Source of the DNA: Pterois miles
Lineage: Eukaryota; Chordata; Actinopteri; Perciformes; Scorpaenidae
Direction: 5' to 3'
NCBI GenBank assembly: GCA_947000775.1
Contig: CAMQGK010000147.1
Span: forward strand, 3,304,501 to 3,368,500
DNA length: 64,000 nt
Shown here: piece after piece, positions 11,290 to 26,100 of the stretch
How the letters are laid out: the number at the start of each line of letters is the position of its first letter
Position numbering within the stretch: position 1 is the stretch's first letter
Program-made: the position numbers and the translations under genes
The notes under the pieces: generated by a model
Told to the model about the DNA's origin: nothing
The model's input: the letters and a program-made list of their open reading frames with translations, nothing else
Databases searched by the model: none

Positions 11290-12880
11290 CAGCCTCAAGG
11301 CTAATGTTAGCTGAGCATTGTTGACTTGGCTGACGTCACTTGTTTCACTATGTTAGGCTAACATTAGCGACGCTAGCTGAGCAGTGTTAACAGGCTGACA
11401 TTACTTGTTTCACTATGTTAGGCTAACAGTAGCTACGCTGACTGTGCAGTGTTAACATGGCTGACGTTACTTGTTTCCTCATGTCAGGCTAATGTTAGCT
11501 AATGTTAACACTGAGCAGTGTTAACTTGGCTGACATTAATTGTTTCACAATGTTAGGCTAACATTAGCTACACCAGCTAAGCAGTGTTAACTTGGCTGAC
11601 ATTACTTGTTTCACTATGTCAGGCTAATATTAGCTACACTAGCTAAGCAGTGTTAACTTGGCTGACGTTACTTGTTTTACTATGTTACGCTAACATTAGC
11701 TACACTAGCTGAGCAGTGTTAACTTGGCTGAAGTCACTTGTTTCACTATGTTAGGCTAACTTTAGCTATGCAAGCTAAGCAGTGATAACTTAGCTGACAT
11801 TACTTGTTTCACCATGTCAGGCTAATGTTACCTACGTTAGCTGAGCAGTGTAAACTTGGCTGACACTACTTGTTTCACAGTGTCAGGTTAACATTAGCCA
11901 CACTAGCTGAGAAGTGTTAACTGGTTGATGTTACTTGTTTCACTATGTTAGGCTAACATTAGCCACGCTGGCTGAGCAGTGTTACCTTGGCTGACATTAC
12001 TTGTTTCACTGTGTCAGGCTAACTTTAGCTACACTAGCTAAGCAGTGTTAACTTGGCTGACGTTATTTGTTTCACTTAGGCTAACATTAGTTATGTTAAA
12101 TTGGTTGAGGTTCCATGTTTACCTACGTTAGGCTAACATTAGCTACGTTAGCTAAGCAGTGTTAACTTAGCCAAAGTCACTTGTTTCTCCATGTTAGGCT
12201 AACGTTAGCTACGCTAGCTAAGCAGTGATAACTTAGCTGACATTACTTGTTTTGCCATGTCAGGCAAACGTTTGCTACTCTAGCGACTCAGTGCTAACTT
12301 AGTTGATATTACTCGTTTCACTATGTGAGGCTACGGTTAGCTACGCTACCTGAGCAGTGTTAACTTGGCTGACGTCTCTTGTTTGACTATGTTGTGAATT
12401 TCTCCGCTGTAGGACCAATAAAGGAATATCTTATCTTATCTTATGTTAGGCTAACATTAGCTACACTAGCTAAGCAGTGTTGACTAGGCTGACATTACTT
12501 GTTTCACCATGTCAGGCTAACATTAGCTACATAGTGTTAACTTAGCTGAGGTTACTTGTTTCACCATGTCAGGCTAACTTTAGCTACACTAGCTAAGCAG
12601 CATTAATTTAGCTGAAGTCACTTGTTGCTCCATGTCAGGCTAATATTAGCTATGCTAGCTAAGCAGTGTTAGCTGACGTCACTTGTTTCACCATGTCTGG
12701 ATAACATTAGTTATGGATAATACAGTGTTAACGTAGCTGATATGACTTGTTTCACCATGTTAGGCTAACACTAGCAATGCTAGCGAAGCAGTGTTAACTT
12801 AGCTGAAGTCACTTGTTTCACAATGTGAGGCTAACATTAGCTACACCAGCTAAGCAGTGTTAACTTGGCTGATGTTACTT
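11290..12880. repeat. 66-bp tandem repeat, ~23 copies
   Basis: The unit is about 66 bp, built from GGCTGACATTACTTGTTTCA, CTATGTTAGGCTAACATTAG and CTACACTAGCTAAGCAGTGT, then TAACTT. Copies differ at several positions each. The array begins as degenerate units near 11290 and ends 230 bp downstream of the SERINC3 stop codon on the transcript strand, so it may lie in the 3' UTR or just beyond. It is interrupted at about 12392-12446 by a retroelement tail. Confidence 0.9.
12392..12446 (+). mobile_element. Retroelement 3' tail inside the 66-bp array
   Basis: The stretch GTGAATTTCTCCGCTGTAGG, then ACCAATAAAGGAATATC and three TTATC repeats, looks like the 3' end of a fish non-LTR retroelement or SINE. 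The same ending, AATAAAGG...TCTTATCTTATC, closes the SINE at 57126. The tandem repeat resumes directly after it with ATGTTAGGCTAACATTAG. Confidence 0.6.
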
Positions 12881-13111
12881 ACTGAAAAAGTATAAAACTG
12901 TAGGATTAGGACAGCTTGCATTCAAAGGCGCACATATTGTAGGGAGATGCCACCGTAGTAATGGCGACTTTGTTACTTCCTGTGCTTCCCCAAATTGGTG
13001 TATAAAATGTGAGTACATGAAAAGTAAGTAAAATGTAGGCAATATGGTCAGAGTTTCTGTACAAAAGGAGGTTTGTGGAGGACAGAGTGGAGTCAGAGAT
13101 TGAGTTGTTCC

Positions 13112-13247
13112 TCAGCTGAAGTCTCGGTTGGTGAGGATCATGGGGGCCACCAGGGTCCACATGTACAGGGCCAAACACACCCAGCTAGAGGTGATCTTCA
13201 CCCACACTGCTGGCCACTTGCTGGTTATGGTGTAGTCTGCATCAGGG
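13112..13247 (-). CDS. SERINC3: SERINC3 exon 10 (C-terminus)
   Basis: The exon begins after TTCTTGGCAG on the minus strand and completes the serine codon split with exon 9 (TAC AG|C CCT). It encodes SPDADYTITSKWPAVWVKIT, then a final membrane segment (WVCLALYMWTLVAPMIL) and TNRDFS before TGA. This is the most conserved part of the family and includes the last transmembrane helix. Confidence 0.95.
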
Positions 13248-16200
13248 CTGCCAAGAACACAAACAAACATTTATCTGATCATACTATACCGTGATGTTTT
13301 CTCCATTAATTTTTTTGACATACTATACTATGACTTTTTTAAAGAAATTTTGGACATACTATACTAGGCTTTTTATCATGAAATTTTTCGACATTATACT
13401 ACGACGTTTTTTTAAATGAAATTTGTCGACATACTATACTATGACTTTTTTTTTTCGGAAAATTTTTCGACATACTATACTATTATTTTTTCCGAAAATT
13501 TTTCGACATGCTATACTATGACTTTTTTCATGATTTTTTCGACATATTTACTATGACTTTTTTTCCCGAAAATTTTTCGACATACTATCCTGACTTTTTT
13601 TCCGAAAATTTTTCAACATACTACACTATGACTTTTTTCATGAAAATTTTTGACATACTATACTATGACTTTTTAAGAAATTTTTTCTCTTTATTAATTT
13701 TTAAATTTTGCTTTTAGAATTTTTGAATTTCTACTTTAGAATTTTTGATATTTGCTTTATGTTTTGAATTTGTTTAAAGAAATTTTTGGCTCTTCATGAA
13801 TTTTTGGAATAAGAAATTAAATAATTTGTGTTTTAAGATTTTTAATTTTTTTAAGAAATTTGTAACATCTCTGTTTTGAAAATTTTTGACATATTCTGCT
13901 TTTTTCATGAAATTTTTCGACATGCTTACTATGACTTTTTTATGAAAATTTTTGACATACTATACTATGACTTTTTCATGAAATTTTTCGACATACTATA
14001 TTATGACTTTTTTCAAGAAATTTTTCAACATACTATACTATGACTATTTTCATTAAATTTTTCGACATACTATACTATGACTTTTTTCATGAAATTTTTC
14101 GACATACGATACTATGACTTTTTTCATGAAATTTTTCGACATAATATACTATGACTTTTTCATGAATTTTGTCAACATACTATACTATGACTTTTTTAAA
14201 GAAATTTTTGGACATACTATACTACGACTTTTTTTCATGAATTTTTTGGAATATGAACTTTTTTCAAGAAATTTTTCAACATAATATACTGTGATGTTTT
14301 CTCAAGAATTTTTTCAACATACTATACTAGGACTTTTTTTCATGAAATTTGTCAACATACTATGCTATGACTTTTTTCATGAAATTTTTCGACATGCTAC
14401 ACTATGACTTTTTTTCCGAAAATTTTTCGACATACTGTACTATGACTTTTTTTCCGGAAATTTTTCGACATACTATACTATGACTTTTTATCATAAAATT
14501 TTTCGACATACTATACTATGACTTTTTTCATGAAATTTTTCGACATGCTATACTATGACTTTGTATCATAAAACTTTTCGACATACTATACTATGACTTT
14601 TTTTCCGAAAATTTTTCGAAATACTATACTATGACTTTTTACCATAAAATTTTTCGACATACTATACTATGACTTTTTTTTCCGAAATTTTTCGACATAC
14701 TACTCTGACTTTTTTCATGAAATTTTTCGACATGCTATACTATGACTTTTTTTCCGAAAATTTTTCGACATACTGTACGATGACTTTTTTTCCGGAAATT
14801 TTTCGACATACTATACTATGACTTTTTATCATAAAATTTTTCGACATACTATACTATGACTTTTTTCATGAAATTTTTCGACATGCTATACTATGACTTT
14901 TTATCATAAAACTTTTCGACATACTATACTATGACTTTTTCAAATTTTTTTCGACATACTATTCTATGATTTTTTTCATGAAATTTTTCGACATACTATA
15001 CTATGATTTTTTCACGATTTTTTTCGACATTCTATTCTATAATTTTTTTCGTGAATTTTTCAAATACTTCTTGACTTTTCATGAGTTTTTAATCTATATG
15101 TTTTAGAAATTTTTGATCTGCTTTATATAAAATTTTTCGACATATTCTGCTTTTTTTCCGAAAATTTTTCGACATACTGTACTATGACTTTTTTTCCGGA
15201 AATTTTTCGACATACTATACTATGACTTTTTATCATAAAATTTTTCGACATACTATACTATGACTTTTTTCATGAAATTTTTCGACATGCTATACTATGA
15301 CTTTGTATCATAAAACTTTTCGACATACTATACTATGACTTTTTTTCCGAAAATTTTTCGAAATACTATACTATGACTTTTTACCATAAAATTTTTCGAC
15401 ATACTATACTATGACTTTTTTTCCGAAATTTTTCGACATACTACTCTGACTTTTTTCATGAAATTTTTCGACATGCTATACTATGACTTTTTTTCCGAAA
15501 ATTTTTCGACATACTGTACGATGACTTTTTTTCCGGAAATTTTTCGACATACTATACTATGACTTTTTATCATAAAATTTTTCGACATACTATACTATGA
15601 CTTTTTTCATGAAATTTTTCGACATGCTATACTATGACTTTTTATCATAAAACTTTTCGACATACTATACTATGACTTTTTTCACAATTTTTTTCGACAT
15701 ACTATTCTATGATTTTTTTCATGAAATTTTTCGACATACTATACTATGACTTTTTTCACGATTTTTTTCGACATTCTATTCTATAATTTTTTTCGTGAAA
15801 TTTTTCAACATACTATACTATGACTTTTCATGAAGTTTTTCAACTTACTATAGTATGTCATACATATACTGACTTTTTTCATGAAATTTTTCGACATACT
15901 ATACTATGACTTTTTATCATAAAATTTTTCGACATACTATACTATGACTTTTTATCATAAAATTTTTCGACATACTATACGACTTTTTTTCATGAATTTT
16001 TTGGAATATGAACTTTTTTCAAGAAATTTTTCGACATAATATACTGTGATGTTTTTTCCAAGAAATTTTTCAACATACTATACGATGACTTTTTTTTCCG
16101 AAATTTTTCGACATACTACACTATGACTTTTTTCATGAAATTTTTCGACATGCTATACTATGACTTTTTTTCAGAAAATTTTTCGACATACTATACTATG

Positions 16201-17163
16201 ACTTTTTTTTCCGGAAATTTTTCGACATACTATACTATGACTTTTTATCATAAAATTTTTCGACATACTATACTATGACTTTTTATCATAAAATTTGTCA
16301 ACATACTATACTATGACTTTTTTCATGAAATTTTTCGACATGCTATACTATGACTTTTTATCATAAAACTTTTCGACATACTATACTATGACTTTTTTTC
16401 CGAAAATTTTTCGAAATACTATACTATGACTTTTTATCATAAATATTTTCAACATACTATACTATGACTTTTTTTTTCCGAAATTTTTCGACATACTACA
16501 CTATGACTTTTTTCATGAAATTTTTCGACATGCTATACTATGACTTTTTTTCATAAAATTTTTCGACATACTATACTATGACTTTTTTCCGGAAATTTTT
16601 CGACATACTATACTATGACTTTTTATCATAAAATTTTTCGACATACTATACTATGACTTTTTCCACGATTTTTTCGCTGTTTCTTGTTTTTTTCATGAAA
16701 TTTTTTGACATACTATTCTATGATTTTTTTCATGAAATTTTTCGACATACTATACTATGACTTTTTTCATAAGATTATTTTCGACATACTATACTATGAC
16801 TTTTTATCATGAAATTTTTCGACATACTATACTATGACTTTTTATCATAAAATTTTTCGACATACTATACTATAATTTTTTTCGCGAAAAATTTTCGACA
16901 TACTATACTATGACTTTTTTCATGAAATTTTTCGACATACTATAGTATGTCATACATATACTGACTTTTTTTCATGAAATTTTTCGACATACTATACTAT
17001 GACTTTTTTCATGATTTTTTCGACATACTATACTATGACTTTTTATCATAAAATTTTTCGACATACTATACTATGACTTTTTATCATAAAATTTTTCGAC
17101 ATACTACACTGACTTTTTTCATGAAATTTTTCGACATGCTATACTATGACTTGGGGGGGGGTA

Positions 17164-17198
<35 letters not shown>

Positions 17199-20100
17199 GC
17201 CGCAAGATTTTGTGAATTTGGGGTCCAGTTACTTTGGGACTGCCGGGGTGCCCCTGAGGAGGAAAACCCCCAACTGCTCGGGGGGGTTGTGAGGGGGCCC
17301 CTCAGAAATCTCTCCATTTTTTGCGGTCGGCATACTGTACTATAGACTTTTCTTCTTCTTCTTCTTCTTCTTTTTCCGGAAATTTTTCGAAAAACTGAAT
17401 TGACTTTTTTTCGACATACTATACTATGACTTTTTATCATAAAATTTTTCGACATACTATACGACTTTTTTTCATGAATTTTTTGGAATATGAACTTTTT
17501 TCAAGAAATTTTTCGACATAATATACTGTGATGTTTTTTCCAAGAAATTTTTCAACATACTATACTATGACTTTTTTTTTCCGAAATTTTTCGACATACT
17601 ACACTATGACTTTTTTCATGAAATTTTTCGACATGCTATACTATGACTTTTTTTCAGAAAATTTTTCGACATACAATACTATGACTTTTTTTCCGGAAAT
17701 TTTTCGACATACTATACTATGACTTTTTATCATAAAATTTTTCGACATACTATACTATGACTTTTTTCATGAAATTTTTCGACATACTATACTATGACTT
17801 TTTTTCCGAAAATTTTTCGAAATACTATACTATGACTTTTTATCATAAATATTTTCAACATACTATACTATGACTTTTTTTTCCGAAATTTTTCGACATA
17901 CTACACTATGACTTTTTTCATGAAATTTTTCGACATGCTATACTATGACTTTTTTTCCGAAAAATTTTCGACATACTATACTATGACTTTTTTTCCGGAC
18001 TTTTTTTAAATTTTTCGACATACTATACTATGACTTTTTAAAAAAAAATTTATTAATATTTATCATAAAATTTTTCGACATACTATACTATGACTTTTTT
18101 CACGATTTTTTTTGACATACTATTCTATGATTTTTTTTCATGAAATTTTTCGACATACTATACTATGACTTTTTCGTGAAAGATTTTCGACATACTATAC
18201 TATGACTTTTTTCACGATTTTTTTCGACATACTATTCTATGATTTTTTTCATGATTTTTTTCGACATACTATACTATGACTTTTTTCACGATTTTTTTCG
18301 ACATACTATACTGACTTTTTTCATGAAATTTTTTCGACATACTATACTATGATTTTTTCATGAAATTTTTTGACATACTATACTATGATTTTTTCATGAA
18401 ACTTTTCGACATACTATACGATGACTTTTTTTCATGAAATTTTTCGACATACTATACTATGACTTTTTTCATGAAATTTTTCGACATACTATACTATGAC
18501 TTTTTATCATAAAATTTTTCGACACACTATACTATGACTTTTTGCATGAAACTTTTCGACATACTATACTATGACTTTTTCCACGATTATTTTCGACATA
18601 CTATTCTATGATTTTTTTCATGAAATTTTTCGACATACTATACTATGACTTTTTTTAATGAAATTTTTCGACATACTATACTATGACTTTTTTCACGGAA
18701 ATTTTTTTCGACATACTATTCTATGAATTTTTATCATGAAATTTTTCGACATGCTATACTATGACTTTTTTCATGAAATTTTTCGACATGCTATACTATG
18801 ACTTTTTATCATAAAACTTTTCGACATACTATACTATGACTTTTTTTCATGAAATTTTCCGAAATACTATACTATGACTTTTTATCATAAATATTTTCGA
18901 CATACTATACTATGACTTTTTTCATGAAATTTTTCGACATACTATACTATGACTTTTTATCATGAAATTTTTCGACATACTATACTATGACTTTTTTCAA
19001 AATTTTTTCGACATACTATACTGTTTTTTCAGGAAATTTTTCGACATACTATACTATGACTTTTTATCATAAAATTTTTCGACATACTATACTATGACTT
19101 TTTTCACGATTTTTTTTGACATACTATTCTATGATTTTTTTCATGAAATTTTTCGACATACTATACTATGACTTTTTCCACGATTTTTTTCGACATACTA
19201 TACTATGATTTTTTTCATGAAATTTTTCGACATACTATACTATGACTTTTTTATTTTTTCATGAAATTTTTCGACATACTATACTATGACTTTTTATCAT
19301 AAAATTTTTCGACATACTATACTATGACTTTTTTCATGAAATTTTTCGACATGCTATACTATGACTTTTTATCATAAAATTTTTCGACATACAAGACTAT
19401 GACTTTTTTCATAGATTTTTTCGACATAATATACTATGACTTTTTAACATGAAACTTTTCGACATACTATACTATGACTTTTTTTCGTGAAAGATTTTCG
19501 ACATACTATACTATGACTTTTTTTTCACGATTTTTTTCGACATACTATTCTATGACTTTTTTTCATGATTTTTTTCGACATACTATACTATGACTTTTTT
19601 CACGAATTTTTTCGACATACTATACTGACTTTTTTCATGAAATTTTTTCGACATACTATACTATGACTTTTTTTCATGAAATTTTTCGACATACTATACT
19701 ATGACTTTTTTTCATGAAACTTTTCGACATACTATACGATGACTTTTTTCATAAAATTTTTTTTCTGAAAATTTTTCGACATACTATACTATGACTTTTT
19801 TTCATGAAATTTTTCGACATACTATACTATGACTTTTTATAATTTAAAATTTTTTTCATGAATCGACACTATACTATGACTTTTTTCATGAAATTTTTCG
19901 ACATTCTATTCTATAATTTTTTCGTGAACTTTTTCAACTCTATACTAGACTTTTCATGAAGTTTTTCGACATAGTATTCATATGATTTTTTTCATGAAAT
20001 TTTTCGACATACTATACTATGACTTTTTTTAATGAAATTTTTCGACATACTATACTATGACTTTTTTCACGATTTTTTTCGACATAATTCTATTCTATAA

Positions 20101-23100
20101 TTTTTTTCGTGAAATTTTTCGACATACTATACTATGACTTTTTTTCCGGAAATTTTTCGACATACTATACTATGACTTTTTATCATAAAATTTTTCGACA
20201 TACTATACTATGACTTTTTTCATGAAATTTTTCGACATGCTATACTATGACTTTTTATCATAAAATTTTTCGACATACTATATTATGACTTTTTTTCCGA
20301 AAATTTTTCGAAATACTATACTATGACTTTTTATCATAAATATTTTCGACATACTATACTATGACTTTTTTTTCCGAAAATTTTTCGACATACTATACTA
20401 TGACTTTTTTCATGATATTTTTCGACATACTATACTATGACTTTTTTTCCGAAAAATTTTCGACATACTATGACTTTTTTTCCGGAAATTTTTCGACATA
20501 CTATACTATGACTTTTTATCATAAAATTTTTCGACATACTATACTATGACTTTTTTCACGATTTTTTTTGACATACTATTCTATGATTTTTTTCATGAAA
20601 TTTTTCGACATACTATACTATGACTTTTTCCACGATTATTTTCGACATAGTATTCTATGATTTTTTTCATGAAATTTTTCGACATACTATACTATGACTT
20701 TTTTTAATGAAATTTTTCGACATACTATACTATGACTTTTTATCATAAAATTTTTCGACATACTATACTATGACTTTTTTCATGAAATTTTTCGACATGC
20801 TATACTATGACTTTTTATCATAAAATTTTTCGACATACAAGACTATGACTTTTTTCATGATTTTTTGACATAATATACTGTCGTTTACATGAAACTTTTC
20901 GACATACTATACTATGACTTTTTCGTGAAAGATTTTCGACATACTATACTATGACTTTTTTCACGATTTTTTTCGACATACTATTCTATGATTTTTTTCA
21001 TGATTTTTTTCGACATGCTATACTATGACTTTTTTCATGAAATTTTTCGACATGCTATACTATGACTTTTTATCAAAAAATTTTTCGACATACAAGACTG
21101 ACTTTTTTCATGAATTTTTTCGACGTAATATACTATGACTTTTTACATGAAATTTTTCGACATACTATACTATGACTTTTTTTTCCGAAATTTTTTTGAC
21201 ATACTATACTATGACTTTTTATCATAAAATTTTTCGACATGCTATACTATGACTTTTTTTCATGATATTTTTCGACATACTATACTACGACTTTTTTTCT
21301 TGAATTTTTTGGAATATGAACTTTTTTCAAGAAATTTTTCGACATAATATACTGTGATGTTTTTTTCCAAGAAATTTTTCAACATACTATACGATGACTT
21401 TTTTTTTCCGAAATTTTTCGACATACTACACTATGACTTTTTTTCAGGAAATTTTTCGACATGCTATACCATGACTTTTTTTCATTATTTTTTTGACATA
21501 CTATACTATGACTTTTTACCATAAAATTTTTCGACATACTATACAATGACTTTTTTTCATGAATTTTTTGACATACTATATACTATGATTTTTTTCATGA
21601 TTTTTTTGACATACTATACTATGATTTTTTCATGAAATTTTTCGACATACTATACTATGACTTTTTTCATGAAATTTTTCGACATACTATACTATGACTT
21701 TTTTTCATGAAATTTTTCGACATACTATACTATGACTTTTTTGCATGAAACTTTTCGACATACTATACTATGACTTTTTTCATGAAATTTTTCGACATAC
21801 TATACTATGACTTTTTTCATGAAACTTTTCGACATGCTATACTATGACTTTTTTCATGAAACTTTTCGACATACTATACTATGACTTTTTTTCCGGAAAT
21901 TTTTCGACATACTATACTATGACTTTTTTCATAAAATTTTTCGACATACTATACTATGATTTTTTTCATGATTTTTTTTGAAATACTATACTATGATTTT
22001 TTTCATGAAACTTTTCGACATACTATACTATGACTTTTTTTTCCGGAAATTTTTCGACATACTATACTATGACTTTTTATCATAAAATTTTTCGACATAC
22101 TATACTATGACTTTTTATCATAAAATTTTTCGACATACAAGTCTGACTTTTTTTTATGATTTTTTCGACGTAATATACTATGTCGTTTTACATGAAATTT
22201 TTCGACATACTATACTATGACTTTTTTTCCGAAATTTTTTTGACATACTATACTATGACTTTTTATCATAAAATTTTTCGACATACTATATTATGTTTTT
22301 TTCATGAAATTTTTCGACATACTATACTACGACTTTTTTTCATGAATTTTTTGGAATATGATGTTTTTTTCAAGAAATTTTTCGACATACTGTACTATGA
22401 CTTTTTTTTCCGAAATTTTTCGACATACTACACTATGACTTTTTTCATGAAATTTTTCGACATGCTATACTATGACTTTTTTTCCGGAAATTTTTCGACA
22501 TACTATACTATGACTTTTTTTCCGAAAATTTTTCGAAACATACTATACTATGACTTTTTATCATAAAATTTTTCGACATACTATACTATGACTTTTTTCA
22601 TGAAATTTTTCGACATGCTATACTATGACTTTTTTTCATGAAATTTTTCGACATGCTATACTATGACTTTTTTCATAATTTTTTCGATATACTTTACTAT
22701 GACTTTTTTTTCCCGAAAATTTTTCGACATACTATCCTATGACTTTTTTTCCATAAAATTTTTCAACATACTACACTATGACTTTTTTCATGAAAATTTT
22801 TGACATACTATACTATGATCTTTTTCAAGAAATTTTTCGACATACTATACTATGACTTTTTTCATTAAATTTTTCGACATACTATACTATGACTTTTTTC
22901 ATGAAATTTTTCGACATACTATACTATGACTTTTTTCATGAAATTTTTCGACATAATATACTATGACTTTTTCACGAATTTTGTCGACATACTATTCTAT
23001 GATTTTTTTCATGAAATTTTTCGACATACTATACTATGACTTTTTTTCATGAATTTTTCGACATGCTAATATGACTTTTTTCCATGAAATTTTTCGACAT

Positions 23101-26100
23101 ACTATACTATGATTTTTCTCAAGAATTTTTTCAACATACTACACTATGAATTTTTTCAAGAAATTTGTCGACATACTATACTATGACTTTTTTTTCCATA
23201 AATTTTTTGACATACTATACTATGACTTTTTTCATGAAATTTTTCGACATGCTATACTTGACTTTTTTTATGAAAATTTTTGACATACTATACTATGACT
23301 TTTTTCATGAAATTTTTCGACATACTATACTATGACTTTTTTCAAGAAATTTTTCAACATACTATACTATGACTTTTTTCATTAAATTTTTCGACATACT
23401 ATACTATGACTTTTTTCATGAAATTTTTCGACATACGATACTATGACTTTTTTCATGAAATTTTTCGACATACTATACTATGACTTTTTTCATGAATTTT
23501 TCGACATACTATACTATGACTTTTTTTCAAGAAATTTTTCGACATACTATACTACGACTTTTTTTCATGAAATTTTTTGGAATATGAACTTTTTTTCAAG
23601 GAAATTTTTCGACATACTATACTATGATTTTTCTCATGAAATTTTTTCAACATACTATACTAGGACTTTTTTTCATGAAATTTTTCGACATACTATACTA
23701 TGACTTTTTTCATGAAATTTTTTCGACATACTATACTATGACTTTTTTTCAGGAAATTTTTCGACATACTATACTATGACTTTTTATCATAAAATTTTTC
23801 GACATACTATACTATGACTTTTTTCATGAAATTTTTCGACATGCTATACTATGACTTTGTATCATAAATATTTTTCGACATACTAGACTATGACTTTTTT
23901 TCCGAGAATTTTTCGAAATACTATACTTGACTTTTTAACATAAAATTTTTCGACATACTATACTATGACTTTTTTTTGAAATTTTTCGACATACTATACT
24001 CTGACTTTTTTCATGAAATTTTTCGACATACTATACTATGACTTTTTTTCTGAAAATTTTTCGACATACTATACGATGACTTTTTTTCAGGAAATTTTTC
24101 GACATACTATACTATGACTTTTTATCATAAAATTTTTCGACATACTATACTATGACTTTTTTCATGAAATTTTTCGACATGCTATACTATGACTTTTTAT
24201 CATGAAACTTTTCGACATACTATACTATGATTTTTTTTCACAATTTTTTTCGACATACTATACTATGATTTTTTTCATGAAATTTTTCGACATACTATAC
24301 TATGACTTTTTTCACGATTTTTTTCGACATTCTATTCTATAATTTTTTTCGTGAAATTTTTCGACATACTATACTATGACTTTTCATGAAGTTTTTCGAC
24401 TTACTATAGTATGTCATACATTACTGACTTTTTTCATGAAATTTTTCGACATACTATACTATGACTTTTTATCATGAAATTTTTCGACATACTATACTAT
24501 GACTTTTTATCATAAAATTTTTCGACATACTATACTTTTTTTCATGAATTTTTTGGTATGAACTTTTTTCAAGAAATTTTTCGACATACTATACTGTGAT
24601 GTTTTTTCCAAGAAATTTTTCAACATACTATACGATGACTTTTTTTTCCGAAATTTTTCGACATACTCACTATGACTTTTTTCATGAAATTTTTCGACAT
24701 GCTATACTATGACTTTTTTTCAGAAAATTTTTCGACATACTATACTATGACTTTTTTTCCGGAAATTTTTCGACATACTATACTATGACTTTTTATCATA
24801 AAATTTTTCGACATACTATACTATGACTTTTTTTCATGAAATTTTTCGACATGCTATACTATGACTTTTTATCATGAAACTTTTCGACATACTATACTAT
24901 GACTTTTTTTCCGAAAATTTTTCGAAATACTATACTATGACTTTTTATCATAAATATTTTCAACATACTATACTATGACTTTTTTTTCCGAAATTTTTCG
25001 ACATACTACACTATGACTTTTTTCATGAAATTTTTCGACATGCTATACTATGACTTTTTTTCCGAAAAATTTTCGACATACTATACTATGACTTTTTTCC
25101 GGAAATTTTTCGACATACTATACTATGACTTTATATCATAAAATTTTTCGACATACTATACTATGACTTTTTTCATAATTTTTTTTGACATACTATTCTA
25201 TGATTTTTTTTCATGAAATTTTTCGACATACTATACTATGACTTTTTCCACGATTTTTTCGACATAGTATTCTATGATTTTTTTCATGAAATTTTTCGAC
25301 TCTATACTATGACTTTTTTTCATGAAATTTTTCGACATACTATACGTTGACTTTTTATCATAAAATTTTTCGACATACTATACTATGACTTTTTTCATGA
25401 AATTTTTCGTCATGCTATATTATGACATTTTTCACGATTTTTTTCGACATTCTATTCTATATTTTGTAATTTTGTTCTGCTGGTAGATCATCATATACTG
25501 ATTTTTTTCATGAAATTTTTCGACATACTATACTATGACTTTTTCCACGATTATTTTCGACATAGTATTCTATGATTTTTTTCATGAAATTTTTCGACAT
25601 ACTATACTATGACTTTTTTTAATGAAATTTTTCGACATACTATACTATGACTTTTTATCATAAAATTTTTCGACATACTATACTATGACTTTTTTCATGA
25701 AATTTTTCGACATGCTATACTATGACTTTTTATCATAAAATTTTTCGACATACAAGACTATGACTTTTTTCATGATTTTTTCGACATAATATACTGTCGT
25801 TTAACATGAAACTTTTCGACATACTATACTATGACTTTTTCGTGAAAGATTTTCGACATACTATACTATGACTTTTTTCACGATTTTTTTCGACATACTA
25901 TTCTATGATTTTTTTCACGATTTTTTTCGACATGCTATACTATGACTTTTTTCATGAAATTTTTCGACATGCTATACTATGACTTTTTATCAAAAATTTT
26001 TTCGACATACAAGACTGACTTTTCATGATTTTTTCAACGTAATATACTATGTCGTTTTACATGAAACTTTTCGACATACTATACTATGATTTAATTTTTT

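Noticed and set aside
17144..17455. 103-codon minus-strand frame with poly-Pro
   Set aside because: The proline run is the poly-G tract of the SINE fragment.
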